Counted from the stretch's first letter, positions 52,494-62,383 are shown. The stretch is DNA of 64,000 nt from Nocardia carnea (GCF_029868855.1 NZ_JARWOV010000239.1:1-64000), one strand, 5' to 3'. Program-made: numbers and translations. The notes: generated by a model from the letters alone, not told the origin.

Positions 52494-53735
52494 TCACCCG
52501 TGGGTGTTGATCAGTGCTTCCAACCGGGCAGCCGCCTGGGCGAGTGGGATCACTTCCTGCTCGATTCGCCGGAACTGGGCGGGCCCTGCCGTGGCGACGG
52601 CATCGTAGGCGGTCGATTCGGCGCTGGTGAGATGCACGAGCCTCGTCGAGGACGGTTTGATCGGGCAGCCGGCCTTGTCGCGGTTTACGCCGTGGTTGGC
52701 GTGGTGGTGCAGGTCGGTGGCCTCCATGAGGATCGAATGGACGGTTTTGGCGGGTAGACCGTCGGAGGTGGGAACGGCCATGGTGGCGCGGAGGCGGTCG
52801 AGGATCGCGTAGCCGTCTGCGTCGATATCACCCCAGTAGACGACGTGTTCGGCCGTACGAATCCATGTGATTTCGGCGAGCAGGGAGGCGGCGGCTTTGC
52901 CGTTCCCTTCGACGACGACTGTGTTCTGGACGTGCGGGAACCAGAGGCGGCAGTCACGGTTCTCGACAATGAGGACCACGCGTGGGGTGTAGGCCAAGTC
53001 GTGTGTGTCGCCGGTGGTCCAGGCGTCGTGCCTGCGTTTTCCCGAGGCGGTGTAATCGGGATCGACGTAGGTCAGGTGAACGACGGCGAGTCGTGGCCGG
53101 ACTTCGGCGCGTACATCACGTCCCGTCACTGTCTGCAGGAGCCCGCCGTGGGTTTCGAGCCATTTCGAGTGCATGCCCGGGACGGGGAGCTGGCGGGCGG
53201 TCCAAGCGCTGACGTCCGGGTGAGCGGAGAGCCAAGCGATGGCGGTGAACAGGATCTCGGTGTCTGCATCGGTGAGCCGGTAGGTGGCCTTCAAGGTAGC
53301 CGGGGTGGGCGTCACTCCGGCAGTATCGAGCGACTTCGCCAGCGATCGGGCGCGACCGAGGTCGACTGCCTGAGGTTTCTCTTCGGCTCGGGAGATGAGT
53401 TCGACGGCGGCACCGACGTTCTCGGCGACGAGTGTGGCCGGGAGGTCGTAGGTCACACCGCGGATGGTCACCGGCTCGAGGATGATTCCGACGCCTGCGA
53501 ATTTGCTGATCGTTCGGAGTTCGAAGTTGCGCCACGTGGTGCGCCATTCGTGCCAGGAGCCGCCGTTTGCTCGTTCGACTGCTTTCCCGCTCGACAGGCC
53601 CGGACGCAGCGGGACCGAGAAGATTGCCGGTCTGGCGACGCCGTAGTCGGCGCAGATCGCTTCCGCCCACTTCTGTTCGATCCTGTTCCGGAGCACCTCG
53701 AGAGCTGCCTTCGATGTCACAAGTCCAGGGCTCAT
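52494..53735 (-). CDS. jetD: Wadjet subunit JetD (DUF3322/DUF2220, TOPRIM-type nuclease)
   Basis: Nuclease subunit of the Wadjet anti-plasmid complex, 413 aa. The N-terminal DUF3322-type region (residues 1-190) includes LRPGLSSGKAVER and WRTTWRNFELRTISKF. The C-terminal DUF2220 TOPRIM-like domain shows the catalytic Glu258 in VVLIVENRDCRLWFP and the acidic cluster Asp303, Asp305 and Asp307 in YWGDIDADGYAILDRL. The active site looks complete. ATG 53735 overlaps the jetC stop by 4 bases. It is the last gene of the jetABCD operon. In known systems JetD cleaves circular DNA that JetABC has extruded into loops. Confidence 0.93.
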   Translation of the reverse strand: MSPGLVTSKAALEVLRNRIEQKWAEAICADYGVARPAIFSVPLRPGLSSGKAVERANGGSWHEWRTTWRNFELRTISKFAGVGIILEPVTIRGVTYDLPATLVAENVGAAVELISRAEEKPQAVDLGRARSLAKSLDTAGVTPTPATLKATYRLTDADTEILFTAIAWLSAHPDVSAWTARQLPVPGMHSKWLETHGGLLQTVTGRDVRAEVRPRLAVVHLTYVDPDYTASGKRRHDAWTTGDTHDLAYTPRVVLIVENRDCRLWFPHVQNTVVVEGNGKAAASLLAEITWIRTAEHVVYWGDIDADGYAILDRLRATMAVPTSDGLPAKTVHSILMEATDLHHHANHGVNRDKAGCPIKPSSTRLVHLTSAESTAYDAVATAGPAQFRRIEQEVIPLAQAAARLEALINTHG

Positions 53736-56700
53736 TCACCCTCCGGGGGGATACCGATGATCGGTTTCGCCCAGGAGCGGCTCTGGGCGTTCTTGAGTAC
53801 CAGGTATTCGGCGTCGACGTGGGGTTCGATGGCGCTGTTCTTGTCGTTGGGGGCGCCGATGATGAGCTGGAAGCCCAGGCCGCGCCAGGCGCCGATGGCG
53901 CGACCGGTGTAGCGGGCGTCGGCTTTGATGAGTGCTTCGTCGAGGAAGACGGGGGCGTAGCGGGGACGTTCGGCGCCGGCGTCGCCCAGTTGGTAGCGCA
54001 GCGCCGAGCCGACGATGAAGGCGACGAGTTCCTGGGATTCGCCGCCGGATTTCTCGCCGATGTGGTCGTAGAGCGCGACGTGTTCGCCTGCGGCGTTTCG
54101 TTTTTCGGCGCTGATTCGGATGTGGTTGCGGACGTCGATCAGGTCGGCGAAGTCGGGGGCCGTGCGGCGGATACGGTCGATGACCTTGGCCATCCGGCTG
54201 TAGGCACGTTCCCGGTCGGTATCGGTGTTCGCCTGGTCGATCAGGCGGCGGACGTCGCGGAGTTCCTTGCGGAAGCGAGCGCGGACCGTGGAATGGCTTT
54301 CCTGCGGGTCGATCTGCAGCCGATGGTCGTCGTCGGCGAAGGGCAGTTCGGCGAGGATACGGTTGACCGGTTCGATGCGGTCGCGGATTTCCCGGATGGC
54401 CGAGGCCAGTTCGCTGTCGAGGCTGGTGAGATCGTTACCGGACAGTTTCAGCAGGCTGTCGCGCCATTGGTTTTCCAGTTCGTGCAGGCGGCTGGTTTCC
54501 AGGTCGGTGAGCAGGCGTTCGAAATCGTGGTAGGAATCGTCGGGGTCGGTGCCGAGGTTCGGGTTCGGCCAGCGTTCGACGAAGGTGGAGAACGTTTCGG
54601 AGAGTCTGATCCGCGCGTTGCCGATTGCGCTCTCCGCGGCCTGGCGATCGGTGGTGAGCCGGTCGGCTACCCGGTGGGTCGCGGCGTCGAATGCCTTCAG
54701 GGCTTCGGCGGCCGGGAGCGTGCCGGTGTCGGCGTTGTCGAACAGTCCCTCGAGGTAGTCGCGGTGATCGGCGGTGACCTCGCGCCCGGAGCGGCGGGCG
54801 GTATCGAGTTCCCGCCGGGCGCGTTCGGCCTCGGTGGTGGTGCGCTCCCAGGCCGTCTCCAGGTCCTCCTGCTCGAGCTTGGCCCGCACCGCTCTCTCAT
54901 TGAGACGTTCGACCTTGTCCGTCAGTTCGTCTACCTGCTTCTGCAACCGGTCGATCTCCGGGTTGCCGGAGTGGACTTCGTCGATGATCTGTGTCCATCG
55001 GTCCCGTTCGGCCGCGACGGAGTCGATATCGACTCGGTCCCAGGTCAGTTCGGTCAGGGCCCGGTAGGCGCCGCGGCGATCTTCGAAGGAATCGAGATCG
55101 GCCTGGGTCTGCTCGACCTGTGCGTCGGCGGCGGATTTGCGGTCCTCGGCGGCACGGATCTGTTCGTCGAGGCGGGTCAGCAACCGGTCGTTGGTGAAGC
55201 CGAGGACATTGGCCCGCCCCTGCCCACCGTGGGCGCCGCGCGCTCCGTCCGAGATCTGGCCGGTGATCGTGAGCGCTTTGCGGTGCTGTGGCAGCAGACG
55301 CGGCGTCTCGACACAGACATAGTCGAACCGATCGACGAGTTCGTTCTTCAGCCATGCGGTGAACGGGGAGGGCCGGTAGTCGAGGCGGCCGGGCAGCCGG
55401 CGATCGTCGAGCCCGATCTGGTCGCGGAGCCCGGTCCGGACGCCTTCGAACTGGATACGCCGGGCGGTGCGCACGGTGTTGATCTTTTCGCGGAATGTGT
55501 TGAGGTGGGCGATATCGATCAGCATCTTGGTGGCGAATCCGCCCAGCGCGAGGTTGAACGCTTCGCGCCACGGCTCGAATTCGGTGCGTACCTCTATCAG
55601 TTCGCCGACGAACGGAAGCTGTTCGGGGGTGAGGCCGGCGGCCTCCGCGAGGACTGCACGCGCACGATGCAACTCGCTGGGGATATTGTCCCGGCGGGCG
55701 GCGACAGCCTTACGTTCGCTCCGTAGCTCCTGTAGTTCACGAGTCACGCTCGTCTGGTGCGTCTTCGCTTCGGCGAAATGGTTCTGTGCGGTCTCCCGGG
55801 CCTTCTTGTCGCCGAGCAGCCGGTGTGCCTGCGTGACCAGGGCGGCGAAGTCCTCGCCGTCGGAAACCGTGGCGCCGATGGTGTCCAGTGCTTTGTCGAG
55901 CCGGTGCCGCGCCTGCTCGACCTCATCGAACCGTTTGTCCACGTCCCGCAGCGCACCGCGGGCCCTTTCCAGCCTGTCGCCGCCGGAAGCGCGCAATGTC
56001 TCGGTGATCCCGCCCAGTTCGGCCTCGGCGCCCTTGGCCAGTGCCGAGGCCGCGGCGACGGCTTCCTCGGCTTGTTTGCGCCGTCGCCCCAGCTCTTCCT
56101 CGGCCGCTCGCAGCAATTCGGCACGGCGTTCGTGCCGCCACAACCCGGCGGGCGAGGCCGAGTCGGTGAACGAACCGAGGCCGTCGATCAGCTCCGCGCG
56201 TTCGATCGCGTCGACGATGATGCGGCGGTGCTCCCGGATCGGCGTCAGTGCCCTGACCTGACGGCGTGCGGTGGTCATCTGGGTGCGCGTCCCGGCGAGT
56301 TCGTCGAATTGTTTGACCACCTCGTCCGCGGTGGCCAGCGTGGACGGTTCCTCGAGGACCATGGTCTTGTACAGGGCGTCGACGGTGGTGATCTGCTGAC
56401 CTGCCTGAATCCGGCCCAGCAGCGCGACCGCTTTGTTCCCGTCACCGGCGGCGCCGATTCCGAGCGCGGTATGCAACCGGGCGGTGTATTCGCGGTCGGT
56501 GGGGTAGCAGGTCAGCCCGAGTGCTTTCACCGCGGGTTCGGCGAGTCGTTTGTTCGCCGGTCCCGCGAGTGTGCGCAGGTCGAACGGCTCGTCGCAGGTG
56601 GCGCGGACCTGGACGAGGTCTTCGAGGGAGCGTGCCGCCGACGGCACGTACCAGGCGCGGACTGCGGTGAATCGCGCGCCGGACGGGTCGGCCCAGGTCA

Positions 56701-57085
56701 TCGCGATCGCCGACCAGGTGTCGCGGCCGTCGCCGCGCAGCACCCGGGCTTTCGTCTCACCCCCGGTGCGCGATTCGTCGAGTTTGCCCCGCGCATACGA
56801 CAGGATGTTGCGCTGGTCCTTGCCACGCGGACGGCCCACGACACCGCCGTTGGAAGCACCGTTGAACGGCATCGTATGCGGCATGATCAACGCGATATAG
56901 GAGTCCATCAGGGTCGATTTGCCCGAGCCGGACTCTCCGCACAGCAGGGTCGCCCCGGGCGCGAACCGCACCCGGTGGTGACCGTCGTATCCGCCCCAGT
57001 TCACCAATTGCAGATCCTGCGCCACCCACTGTTGCCCGCGGGACGCCTCGGGAACCAGCCCGAACAGCGTGTCGATCATGGTCAC
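53732..57085 (-). CDS. jetC: Wadjet subunit JetC (SMC/MukB-like ATPase)
   Basis: SMC-family motor of 1117 aa. Walker A is GESGSGKST (residues 50-58). Long coiled-coil segments run through the middle, interrupted by a hinge-like region around residues 500-600 (LIDIAHLNTFREKINTVRTA, GQISDGARGAHG). The ABC signature is SGGESQELVAF (about 1013-1023), and Walker B is APVFLDEALIKAD (about 1045-1057). All motifs needed for ATP hydrolysis are present. It drives loop extrusion on plasmid DNA with JetA (kleisin) and JetB (KITE). ATG 57085 overlaps the jetB stop by 4 bases. Confidence 0.95.
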   Translation of the reverse strand: MTMIDTLFGLVPEASRGQQWVAQDLQLVNWGGYDGHHRVRFAPGATLLCGESGSGKSTLMDSYIALIMPHTMPFNGASNGGVVGRPRGKDQRNILSYARGKLDESRTGGETKARVLRGDGRDTWSAIAMTWADPSGARFTAVRAWYVPSAARSLEDLVQVRATCDEPFDLRTLAGPANKRLAEPAVKALGLTCYPTDREYTARLHTALGIGAAGDGNKAVALLGRIQAGQQITTVDALYKTMVLEEPSTLATADEVVKQFDELAGTRTQMTTARRQVRALTPIREHRRIIVDAIERAELIDGLGSFTDSASPAGLWRHERRAELLRAAEEELGRRRKQAEEAVAAASALAKGAEAELGGITETLRASGGDRLERARGALRDVDKRFDEVEQARHRLDKALDTIGATVSDGEDFAALVTQAHRLLGDKKARETAQNHFAEAKTHQTSVTRELQELRSERKAVAARRDNIPSELHRARAVLAEAAGLTPEQLPFVGELIEVRTEFEPWREAFNLALGGFATKMLIDIAHLNTFREKINTVRTARRIQFEGVRTGLRDQIGLDDRRLPGRLDYRPSPFTAWLKNELVDRFDYVCVETPRLLPQHRKALTITGQISDGARGAHGGQGRANVLGFTNDRLLTRLDEQIRAAEDRKSAADAQVEQTQADLDSFEDRRGAYRALTELTWDRVDIDSVAAERDRWTQIIDEVHSGNPEIDRLQKQVDELTDKVERLNERAVRAKLEQEDLETAWERTTTEAERARRELDTARRSGREVTADHRDYLEGLFDNADTGTLPAAEALKAFDAATHRVADRLTTDRQAAESAIGNARIRLSETFSTFVERWPNPNLGTDPDDSYHDFERLLTDLETSRLHELENQWRDSLLKLSGNDLTSLDSELASAIREIRDRIEPVNRILAELPFADDDHRLQIDPQESHSTVRARFRKELRDVRRLIDQANTDTDRERAYSRMAKVIDRIRRTAPDFADLIDVRNHIRISAEKRNAAGEHVALYDHIGEKSGGESQELVAFIVGSALRYQLGDAGAERPRYAPVFLDEALIKADARYTGRAIGAWRGLGFQLIIGAPNDKNSAIEPHVDAEYLVLKNAQSRSWAKPIIGIPPEGE

Positions 57086-57774
57086 GGCGCGACCTCCTCG
57101 CGGGCACCGCGGTCCGGGCCGTCGTTTCGTTCCCGCAGCCAGCGGCTCAATTCACTCAGTTTCTCCGTACTCATCACGACCTCCACCAGCGGCGTGATCC
57201 GGTACCGGCCGGTGGTCTCCTCCTCCATCAGCCCTTCCTTGGCCAGCCGAGTCACCGCGCTCCGGATCTCCTGCTGTCCCCGGGCCATATTGGTGTCGTC
57301 GGGGTCGAAGTAGGTCAGTACCGTCTGCTCCAGCTCTTCGATATCGACCCGCGCCGAGACCTCACCCGCGACCCGTTCCTGCTGGAACACTGTGCGCAGA
57401 TGCACCAGCACCAGCGTCTCGGCCCGGTTGTACGGGTCGTCCCGCAACAGGATCGGCACATCCAGTTCCGCCGAACGCACCTGCTGTTTGTAGGCGATAC
57501 CGCGTTCGTGGTCGACCACCAGCCGGACGAAAAGATCGTGTAGGCGCGACTCGACGAGCTGCTGATTCTCCAGCAGCGTCCGCCATTGCGCGGGGTGCTT
57601 GTCCGCCGACAGGAACCGGCGTTGCAGCAGCCGGACCAGTACCCGCCGCACTTCGGCGTCCAGCGTCCCCCTGTCGCCGGCGAACAGTTCCGCCGGGTCT
57701 TCCTCCATCGAGACCGGGTCGATGAAACCCGTGTCCTCCGGCCCCACTTCACCGGCCGTGTTCGGCTCATTCAT
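57082..57774 (-). CDS. jetB: Wadjet subunit JetB (DUF4194, KITE/MukE-like)
   Basis: Accessory subunit of 230 aa. After an acidic 50-residue lead (EDTGFIDPVSMEEDPAELFA) it matches DUF4194: VLVRLLQRRFLSADKHPAQW, RLHDLFVRLVVDHERGIAYK, LRDDPYNRAETLVLVHLRTV, then a winged helix ending GLMEEETTGRYRITPLVEVV. It corresponds to MukE/KITE subunits that bridge kleisin and SMC heads. The start at 57774 overlaps the jetA stop by 8 bases, and the stop overlaps jetC by 4 bases, so stoichiometric co-translation is likely. Confidence 0.92.
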   Translation of the reverse strand: MNEPNTAGEVGPEDTGFIDPVSMEEDPAELFAGDRGTLDAEVRRVLVRLLQRRFLSADKHPAQWRTLLENQQLVESRLHDLFVRLVVDHERGIAYKQQVRSAELDVPILLRDDPYNRAETLVLVHLRTVFQQERVAGEVSARVDIEELEQTVLTYFDPDDTNMARGQQEIRSAVTRLAKEGLMEEETTGRYRITPLVEVVMSTEKLSELSRWLRERNDGPDRGAREEVAP

Positions 57775-59254
57775 CGGCTGCCTCGGCGTTCCTCACCGCG
57801 ACCACACCGCCGAGCGCGAACCGCCGCCGAGTCCGGTCCGGGCGGATCGCTTCGACGGTGACCACGGCCTCGGTTTCGGTCATCCCCGTGCGGTGCGCGA
57901 GCTCGAGCAAACCGAGCAGGTCGACCGGGCGGCGGATCTCCTCGGGCGCCGCACCGAAAGCAGCCGCGATATCGATGGTGTCCGCGGCGGCGGCGAATCG
58001 GGCCAGGTGTTCGTCCAGCGCGGCGTATTTCGGGCCGCCCCAGGCCCGCGTATCGGTGTCCGGCAGCATGTCCTCGTCCCATTCGGCCAGCGGTGCGGGC
58101 GGCTGCGGTGGGCGGGGATCACTCGAGGATTGCCGCAGATGCTCGATAGCCGCGGCCGGTAGGCGGCGCAGCGGTGGGATCGGCTCCCGGTGTCGTGAAC
58201 GGGGGACCCAGCGGTGCAGACCGGTCATGACGTCGCGCAGCAGATCGTCGACCTGCCGGTCCCGCATCGGGTCGTGATTACGGACCTGGGTCGTGATCAC
58301 ATGCGAGGCCTGCCGCTGCGCGGCCAGCACGTCTTTGACACCACGTTCGATCCGGCGCGCGATATCGGTGAACTCGCGCCGTTGCGGTTCGGTCAACTGT
58401 GCGGTGAACGGGTGGCGCAGCACCGTGCGCAATCGGCTCGACAAATCATCGATCCGCTCCGGGTCGCCGATGAGGCGCAATGCTCCCGCGAACGCCCGGC
58501 CCTCCGGAGTCGCGTCCATGATCTGCCGGCCGCGCTCCAGGTATTCGCGCAGCACCTCACCGGTCGGGCGGGCATCCTGGCGCAGGTCGGCGACCACATC
58601 GCGTTGCATGGCCTTGATCGACTCGGCTACCCGGGCGAAATCGGCCGGCAATTCCCGTGCCAGGTGCAGAACGTTTTCCGCCTCCTCCACCAGCCGGTCG
58701 TCGTCGACCGTCGCCACGGCGCCACCGCGCTCGAGCCGGTGTAGTTCCTGCTGGCGCTCCCGGATCTCCAGCTCCAGCCGGGCGATCCGGGACATCACGT
58801 CCGGGTCGGCGTCCTGTGCGAGCCGCTCCACCGCTTCCAGCAGGGTCCGCACCCGCGATTCCGACACCCGTGTCCGGGAACCACCGACCCGGCCCGCGAC
58901 CTCCAGGGCGCCCACCCCGTGCGCGGACAACCGATACACCTCGACCTGGTCGTCGAGCACCTGACGCACCAGCCAGCCCGCGTTCACCCACTGGCGGCAC
59001 AGATCACGCGCATTGCCCGCGGGTAGCGGCAACCTGTCCTCTTCGCCGTAGCCCGCGGCCCGCAACTGGGTCAGCGCAGCACCGATTTCCGCGTGCGCAT
59101 CCGCCACCGCGACCGCGGCCCGTTCGGCCGTGAACACCGTCGCCAGCATGGTCACCACGAACGGCGCATATGTTTGGTGGAGCAAATCGAGCATCGGGGT
59201 CTTGAACGCCCGAAGAGCCCCCTGGTACGCACCCTCTACGCCTCGAATACTCAT
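57767..59254 (-). CDS. jetA: Wadjet subunit JetA (DUF3375, kleisin/MukF-like)
   Basis: Kleisin-type subunit of 495 aa, first gene of the operon. The N-terminal winged-helix region (LDLLHQTYAPFVVTMLATVF, ARDLCRQWVNAGWLVRQVLD) and the central coiled coil (LEAVERLAQDADPDVMSRIA through ERQQELHRLERGG) match DUF3375. The C-terminal winged-helix part (PVDLLGLLELAHRTGMTETE) closes it. ATG 59254 begins MSIRGVEGAYQGAL. The upstream gap to the ligB stop is 91 bases with no clear terminator, so part of its transcription may come from ligB. The length is normal for the family. Confidence 0.92.
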   Translation of the reverse strand: MSIRGVEGAYQGALRAFKTPMLDLLHQTYAPFVVTMLATVFTAERAAVAVADAHAEIGAALTQLRAAGYGEEDRLPLPAGNARDLCRQWVNAGWLVRQVLDDQVEVYRLSAHGVGALEVAGRVGGSRTRVSESRVRTLLEAVERLAQDADPDVMSRIARLELEIRERQQELHRLERGGAVATVDDDRLVEEAENVLHLARELPADFARVAESIKAMQRDVVADLRQDARPTGEVLREYLERGRQIMDATPEGRAFAGALRLIGDPERIDDLSSRLRTVLRHPFTAQLTEPQRREFTDIARRIERGVKDVLAAQRQASHVITTQVRNHDPMRDRQVDDLLRDVMTGLHRWVPRSRHREPIPPLRRLPAAAIEHLRQSSSDPRPPQPPAPLAEWDEDMLPDTDTRAWGGPKYAALDEHLARFAAAADTIDIAAAFGAAPEEIRRPVDLLGLLELAHRTGMTETEAVVTVEAIRPDRTRRRFALGGVVAVRNAEAADE

Positions 59255-59345
59255 CGGCGCTCAGGGTACGTCGAGCGGCCGACACACCCGCCGGGACCTC
59301 GCACCGGGTCTTCCGGTCGCGGCCCGGAACAGCTGTCGTGGCCCC

Positions 59346-60881
59346 TCAACCGCCCCGTTCGTAGAGCGCGCGAACAGTATCGACCGTATCGGCGTCGGCG
59401 GGCGACTTGTCCTCGCGGTAGCGCACCACGCGGGCGAAGCGCAGTGCCATGCCGCCGGGATAGCGGGTCGAACCCTGCACCCCGTCGAAGGCGATCTCGA
59501 CGACCTGTTCGGGCCGCAGTCGCACCACGTACCCATCGGTCGGGCCGTCGGCGAGTTCGGTGAAGCGCTCGGTCTGCCACTTCAGCATGGCGTCGGTCAT
59601 CCCTTTGAAGGTTTTGCCCAGCATCACGAACCCGCCGGTGGCCGGGTCACGAGCGCCCAGGTGAATATTGGACAGGGTGCCGGTGCGCCGGCCGGAACCC
59701 CATTCGACAGCGAGAACGACCAGGTCCAAGGTATGAACGGGTTTGACCTTCAACCAGCCGGCGCCGCGGCGGCCCGCCTCGTACGGCGCCGACGGTGATT
59801 TGGCCATCACGCCCTCGTGTCCGGCGGCGAGCGTGCGGTCGAGGAACTGTTGCGCTGCAGCGGTGTCAGCGGTCACCAGGCGGTCGACGCGCTGGTCGGC
59901 GGGGACGAGCGCATCGAGTGCCGCGAGCCGTTCCCGGGTGGGTAGATCGAGGAGGTCGTGGCCGTCGAGATGAATCAGGTCGAAGAAGAACACCGACAGC
60001 GGTTCGAGGTCGCCCGGATTCTTGCTGCCGAACCGGGCCGCGGTGACCTGGAACCGCTGCGGCCGTCCGTCGGGGCGCAACGCGATGGCCTCGGCATCGG
60101 CGATCAGATCGGTAGCAGGAAGAGCCAGGGTGGCCGCGACGACCTCGGGCAGCCGGGCGGTGACATCGTCGAGACTGCGGGTGTACACCGAAACCGCTGA
60201 TCCGGCCCGGTGGATCTGCACGCGCGCGCCGTCCAGTTTCGCTTCGAATATCGCGGTTCCGCCGAGTCGCCCCAGTGCGTCGTCGACCCCGGTCGCGGTC
60301 TGCGCGAGCATCGGCCCCACCGGCTGTCCCGCCCGCAGCCGGAACTCCGCCAGCGCCGGCCGCCCTCCGGCGAGCGCCGCGGCCGCCACGGCAGGCAGGT
60401 TGCCGGCCAGCATCGCTGCGCGGCGCACCTCGGCCGCGGGTATGCCGGCCGCTTTCGCGACCGCATCGGACATCACGCCCGCGAGGGCGCCCTGGCGTAA
60501 CTCGCCACTGAGCAGCCGGCGCAGAAATACCTGCTCGGTGCCGGTCGCTGTTTCGAACAGCTTGCGTACCAGATCGGCGCGCGCGGTCCGGGAACCTTTC
60601 CCGGCGACCGCGCCGATCCGGGAAAACCGCGCGTCGACGTCGGCGACCGTAAGGGTCGCAGTGGTAGCAGGCGGCGGTAGCGTGCGCAGTGCCGCCCAGC
60701 CCACACCGATCTGGCGTTGCGGTAGTTCACCGGAAAGCCAGGACGCGGCCACCGCGACCAGTCGCGCGTCGCCGTCCGCCGCGATACGGCTCAGCAGTGC
60801 GGCGAGACGGTCGGTTTTGGCCAGCCGCGCCGACGCGGACGCGATCTCGGTGGATGCGGCGGCGACCTCGGCTAACAGCAC
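59346..60881 (-). CDS. ligB: ATP-dependent DNA ligase LigB
   Basis: ATP-dependent DNA ligase of 511 aa, close to the mycobacterial LigB length. The N-terminal helical DNA-binding domain (residues 1-180) begins VLLAEVAAASTEIASASARL. The adenylation motif I is EAKLDGARVQIHR with Lys215. Motifs LIADAEAIALRPDGRPQRFQ (III/IIIa), SVFFFDLIHLDG, GHEGVMAKSPSAPYEAGRRG (IV) and GAGWLKVKP (V) are present, followed by an OB-fold ending VEIAFDGVQGSTRYPGGMAL. GTG 60881 fits the LigB N-terminus; the frame is open to 61346. LigB is a nick-sealing backup ligase. It lies directly upstream of the Wadjet operon on the same strand. Confidence 0.93.
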   Translation of the reverse strand: MLLAEVAAASTEIASASARLAKTDRLAALLSRIAADGDARLVAVAASWLSGELPQRQIGVGWAALRTLPPPATTATLTVADVDARFSRIGAVAGKGSRTARADLVRKLFETATGTEQVFLRRLLSGELRQGALAGVMSDAVAKAAGIPAAEVRRAAMLAGNLPAVAAAALAGGRPALAEFRLRAGQPVGPMLAQTATGVDDALGRLGGTAIFEAKLDGARVQIHRAGSAVSVYTRSLDDVTARLPEVVAATLALPATDLIADAEAIALRPDGRPQRFQVTAARFGSKNPGDLEPLSVFFFDLIHLDGHDLLDLPTRERLAALDALVPADQRVDRLVTADTAAAQQFLDRTLAAGHEGVMAKSPSAPYEAGRRGAGWLKVKPVHTLDLVVLAVEWGSGRRTGTLSNIHLGARDPATGGFVMLGKTFKGMTDAMLKWQTERFTELADGPTDGYVVRLRPEQVVEIAFDGVQGSTRYPGGMALRFARVVRYREDKSPADADTVDTVRALYERGG

Positions 60882-60967
60882 GTCAACAGCCTGGCACGCG
60901 TACCGGCTTCGATCAATCGGCGTTGCCGTCGGAGGCCGGCACGGCGCAGACAGCTTCCGGAGGGCGT

Positions 60968-62383
60968 TCAGCATTCGCTGTGCGCCGGAATACCGCGCAG
61001 ACGCTCGTCCAGCCAGAGCACGGCCTCGGGATAACCGAGACCCGCCGCGATGACGTGCTCGCCGAGCACACTGCGATACACCGCGATGACGCCCAAGGCG
61101 CACTGTTCGCGATACAGGTTGAGGGCACCCTCGGCCGGTATCCAGAATTCCTGTTCGCCGTTGTAGATGTAGAGCGGCGTCGCCGACGCGAGTCCAGCCA
61201 TCCGGGTGACCGTGTAGATGTCGTGTGCCAGCGTCGATCGCAGCGGGTCGGCGATATTCGCGGCGATATCGATCGGCAGGTGCAGTACGCCCGGCAGCGC
61301 GAAAACGCTGATGCACTGGTCTTTTATCGGTGAGGTGCTCACCCACTGGGCCAGGTGGTTCATCCGGGCCAGGATCTCGGGCCGCTCCCGCGCGATACCG
61401 AAGACTGCCGCCATGAAGACACCCGAGGCCAGATTGCCGTTCATACTGCGGGCCAGGATCTCGTAGTCGGCGGGCACTCCGCCGAGCGCCGCCCCGGCCA
61501 GGGCCGGCGCGAGTTCGGGTGCGTAACTCTCGATCAATTTCACCGCACCGTGAGTGGCGATGGCACCGCCGGAATAGCCGGTCATCGCGAACCTGCTCGC
61601 GCCGAATTCGGCCGGGCGCCAGCCGCGCACCGCGCGTACCGCGTCCAGGACGGCGTGGCCCGCGACATAGGGCTCGGCATAGGCCATCAACGGTCCCTCA
61701 TGGTCCGGGACGAGCACCGCGTAACCACGCAAGGCGGCCAGCTGGGTGGTGGGTGGTACGAAATCGGTGAGCGCGCTGTCGCCCGAGATACCGTGCGCCA
61801 GTGTGTAACCCGGTGTGCACTTACGGCCGAGAGCGTCGATCGGGAGATTGTTGACCACCACCGGCCGCGCCCCGGGCACCGGCGATGCGGTCGCCGGGAT
61901 CACCAGCGTGGCAGTGGCGAAGGACGGGCGATCGTGCGCGTCGGTGGTCCGGTACTTGAACAACACTGCCTGTCGGATCGGCACCACAACCAGCGGCGCG
62001 GCCGAGGCAGTGATGTCGCGGACCTCGATTACCGCACCCGGCGCGAAACCGGCGAGGTCCGGTGGCCACTGGTCGAACAGGGGATCGCCGGCGGGCGCGG
62101 GTAACACCGCCTGATGCAGTGCCGCCAGACCTGGTTCCGGGCCCGTCGTCTCGCCCCCCGGTACCGGCCGGGGCAGTGGCGCGATCGGTGGTGGCGGTAG
62201 CACCTGGTCGATCCACTGCTGGATACCGGGCAGGAGCGCACCGCTGGTATCCGCGGCCGGTGGGAAGCCCGGGAGTGCGGGGAAGGGCAAGCCCGGCGGC
62301 GCGGGGGGTCGGGCGGCGGCCTGCCCGATGAGCAACGGCATGATGACGAGCAACGCGAGTGCGCCGGCACGTAAACATCTCAT
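60968..62383 (-). CDS. Secretory lipase
   Basis: Exported alpha/beta hydrolase of 471 aa. The N-terminus MRCLRAGALALLVIMPLLIG followed by AAA is a signal peptide. Mature residues begin with a Pro-rich segment and then the secretory-lipase fold (RPVVVNNLPIDALGRKCTPG, YAVLVPDHEGPLMAYAEP). The nucleophile is in TGYSGGAIATHGAVK. NGEQEFWIP is the acid region, and VLGEHVIAAGLGYPEAVLWL the final His region. The domain matches PF03583 (secretory lipases, as in fungal LIP and nocardial/mycobacterial lipases), acting on triacylglycerols or other esters outside the cell. ATG 62383 is chosen for the signal peptide; ATG 62422 in frame would add a polar lead. Confidence 0.88.
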   Translation of the reverse strand: MRCLRAGALALLVIMPLLIGQAAARPPAPPGLPFPALPGFPPAADTSGALLPGIQQWIDQVLPPPPIAPLPRPVPGGETTGPEPGLAALHQAVLPAPAGDPLFDQWPPDLAGFAPGAVIEVRDITASAAPLVVVPIRQAVLFKYRTTDAHDRPSFATATLVIPATASPVPGARPVVVNNLPIDALGRKCTPGYTLAHGISGDSALTDFVPPTTQLAALRGYAVLVPDHEGPLMAYAEPYVAGHAVLDAVRAVRGWRPAEFGASRFAMTGYSGGAIATHGAVKLIESYAPELAPALAGAALGGVPADYEILARSMNGNLASGVFMAAVFGIARERPEILARMNHLAQWVSTSPIKDQCISVFALPGVLHLPIDIAANIADPLRSTLAHDIYTVTRMAGLASATPLYIYNGEQEFWIPAEGALNLYREQCALGVIAVYRSVLGEHVIAAGLGYPEAVLWLDERLRGIPAHSEC

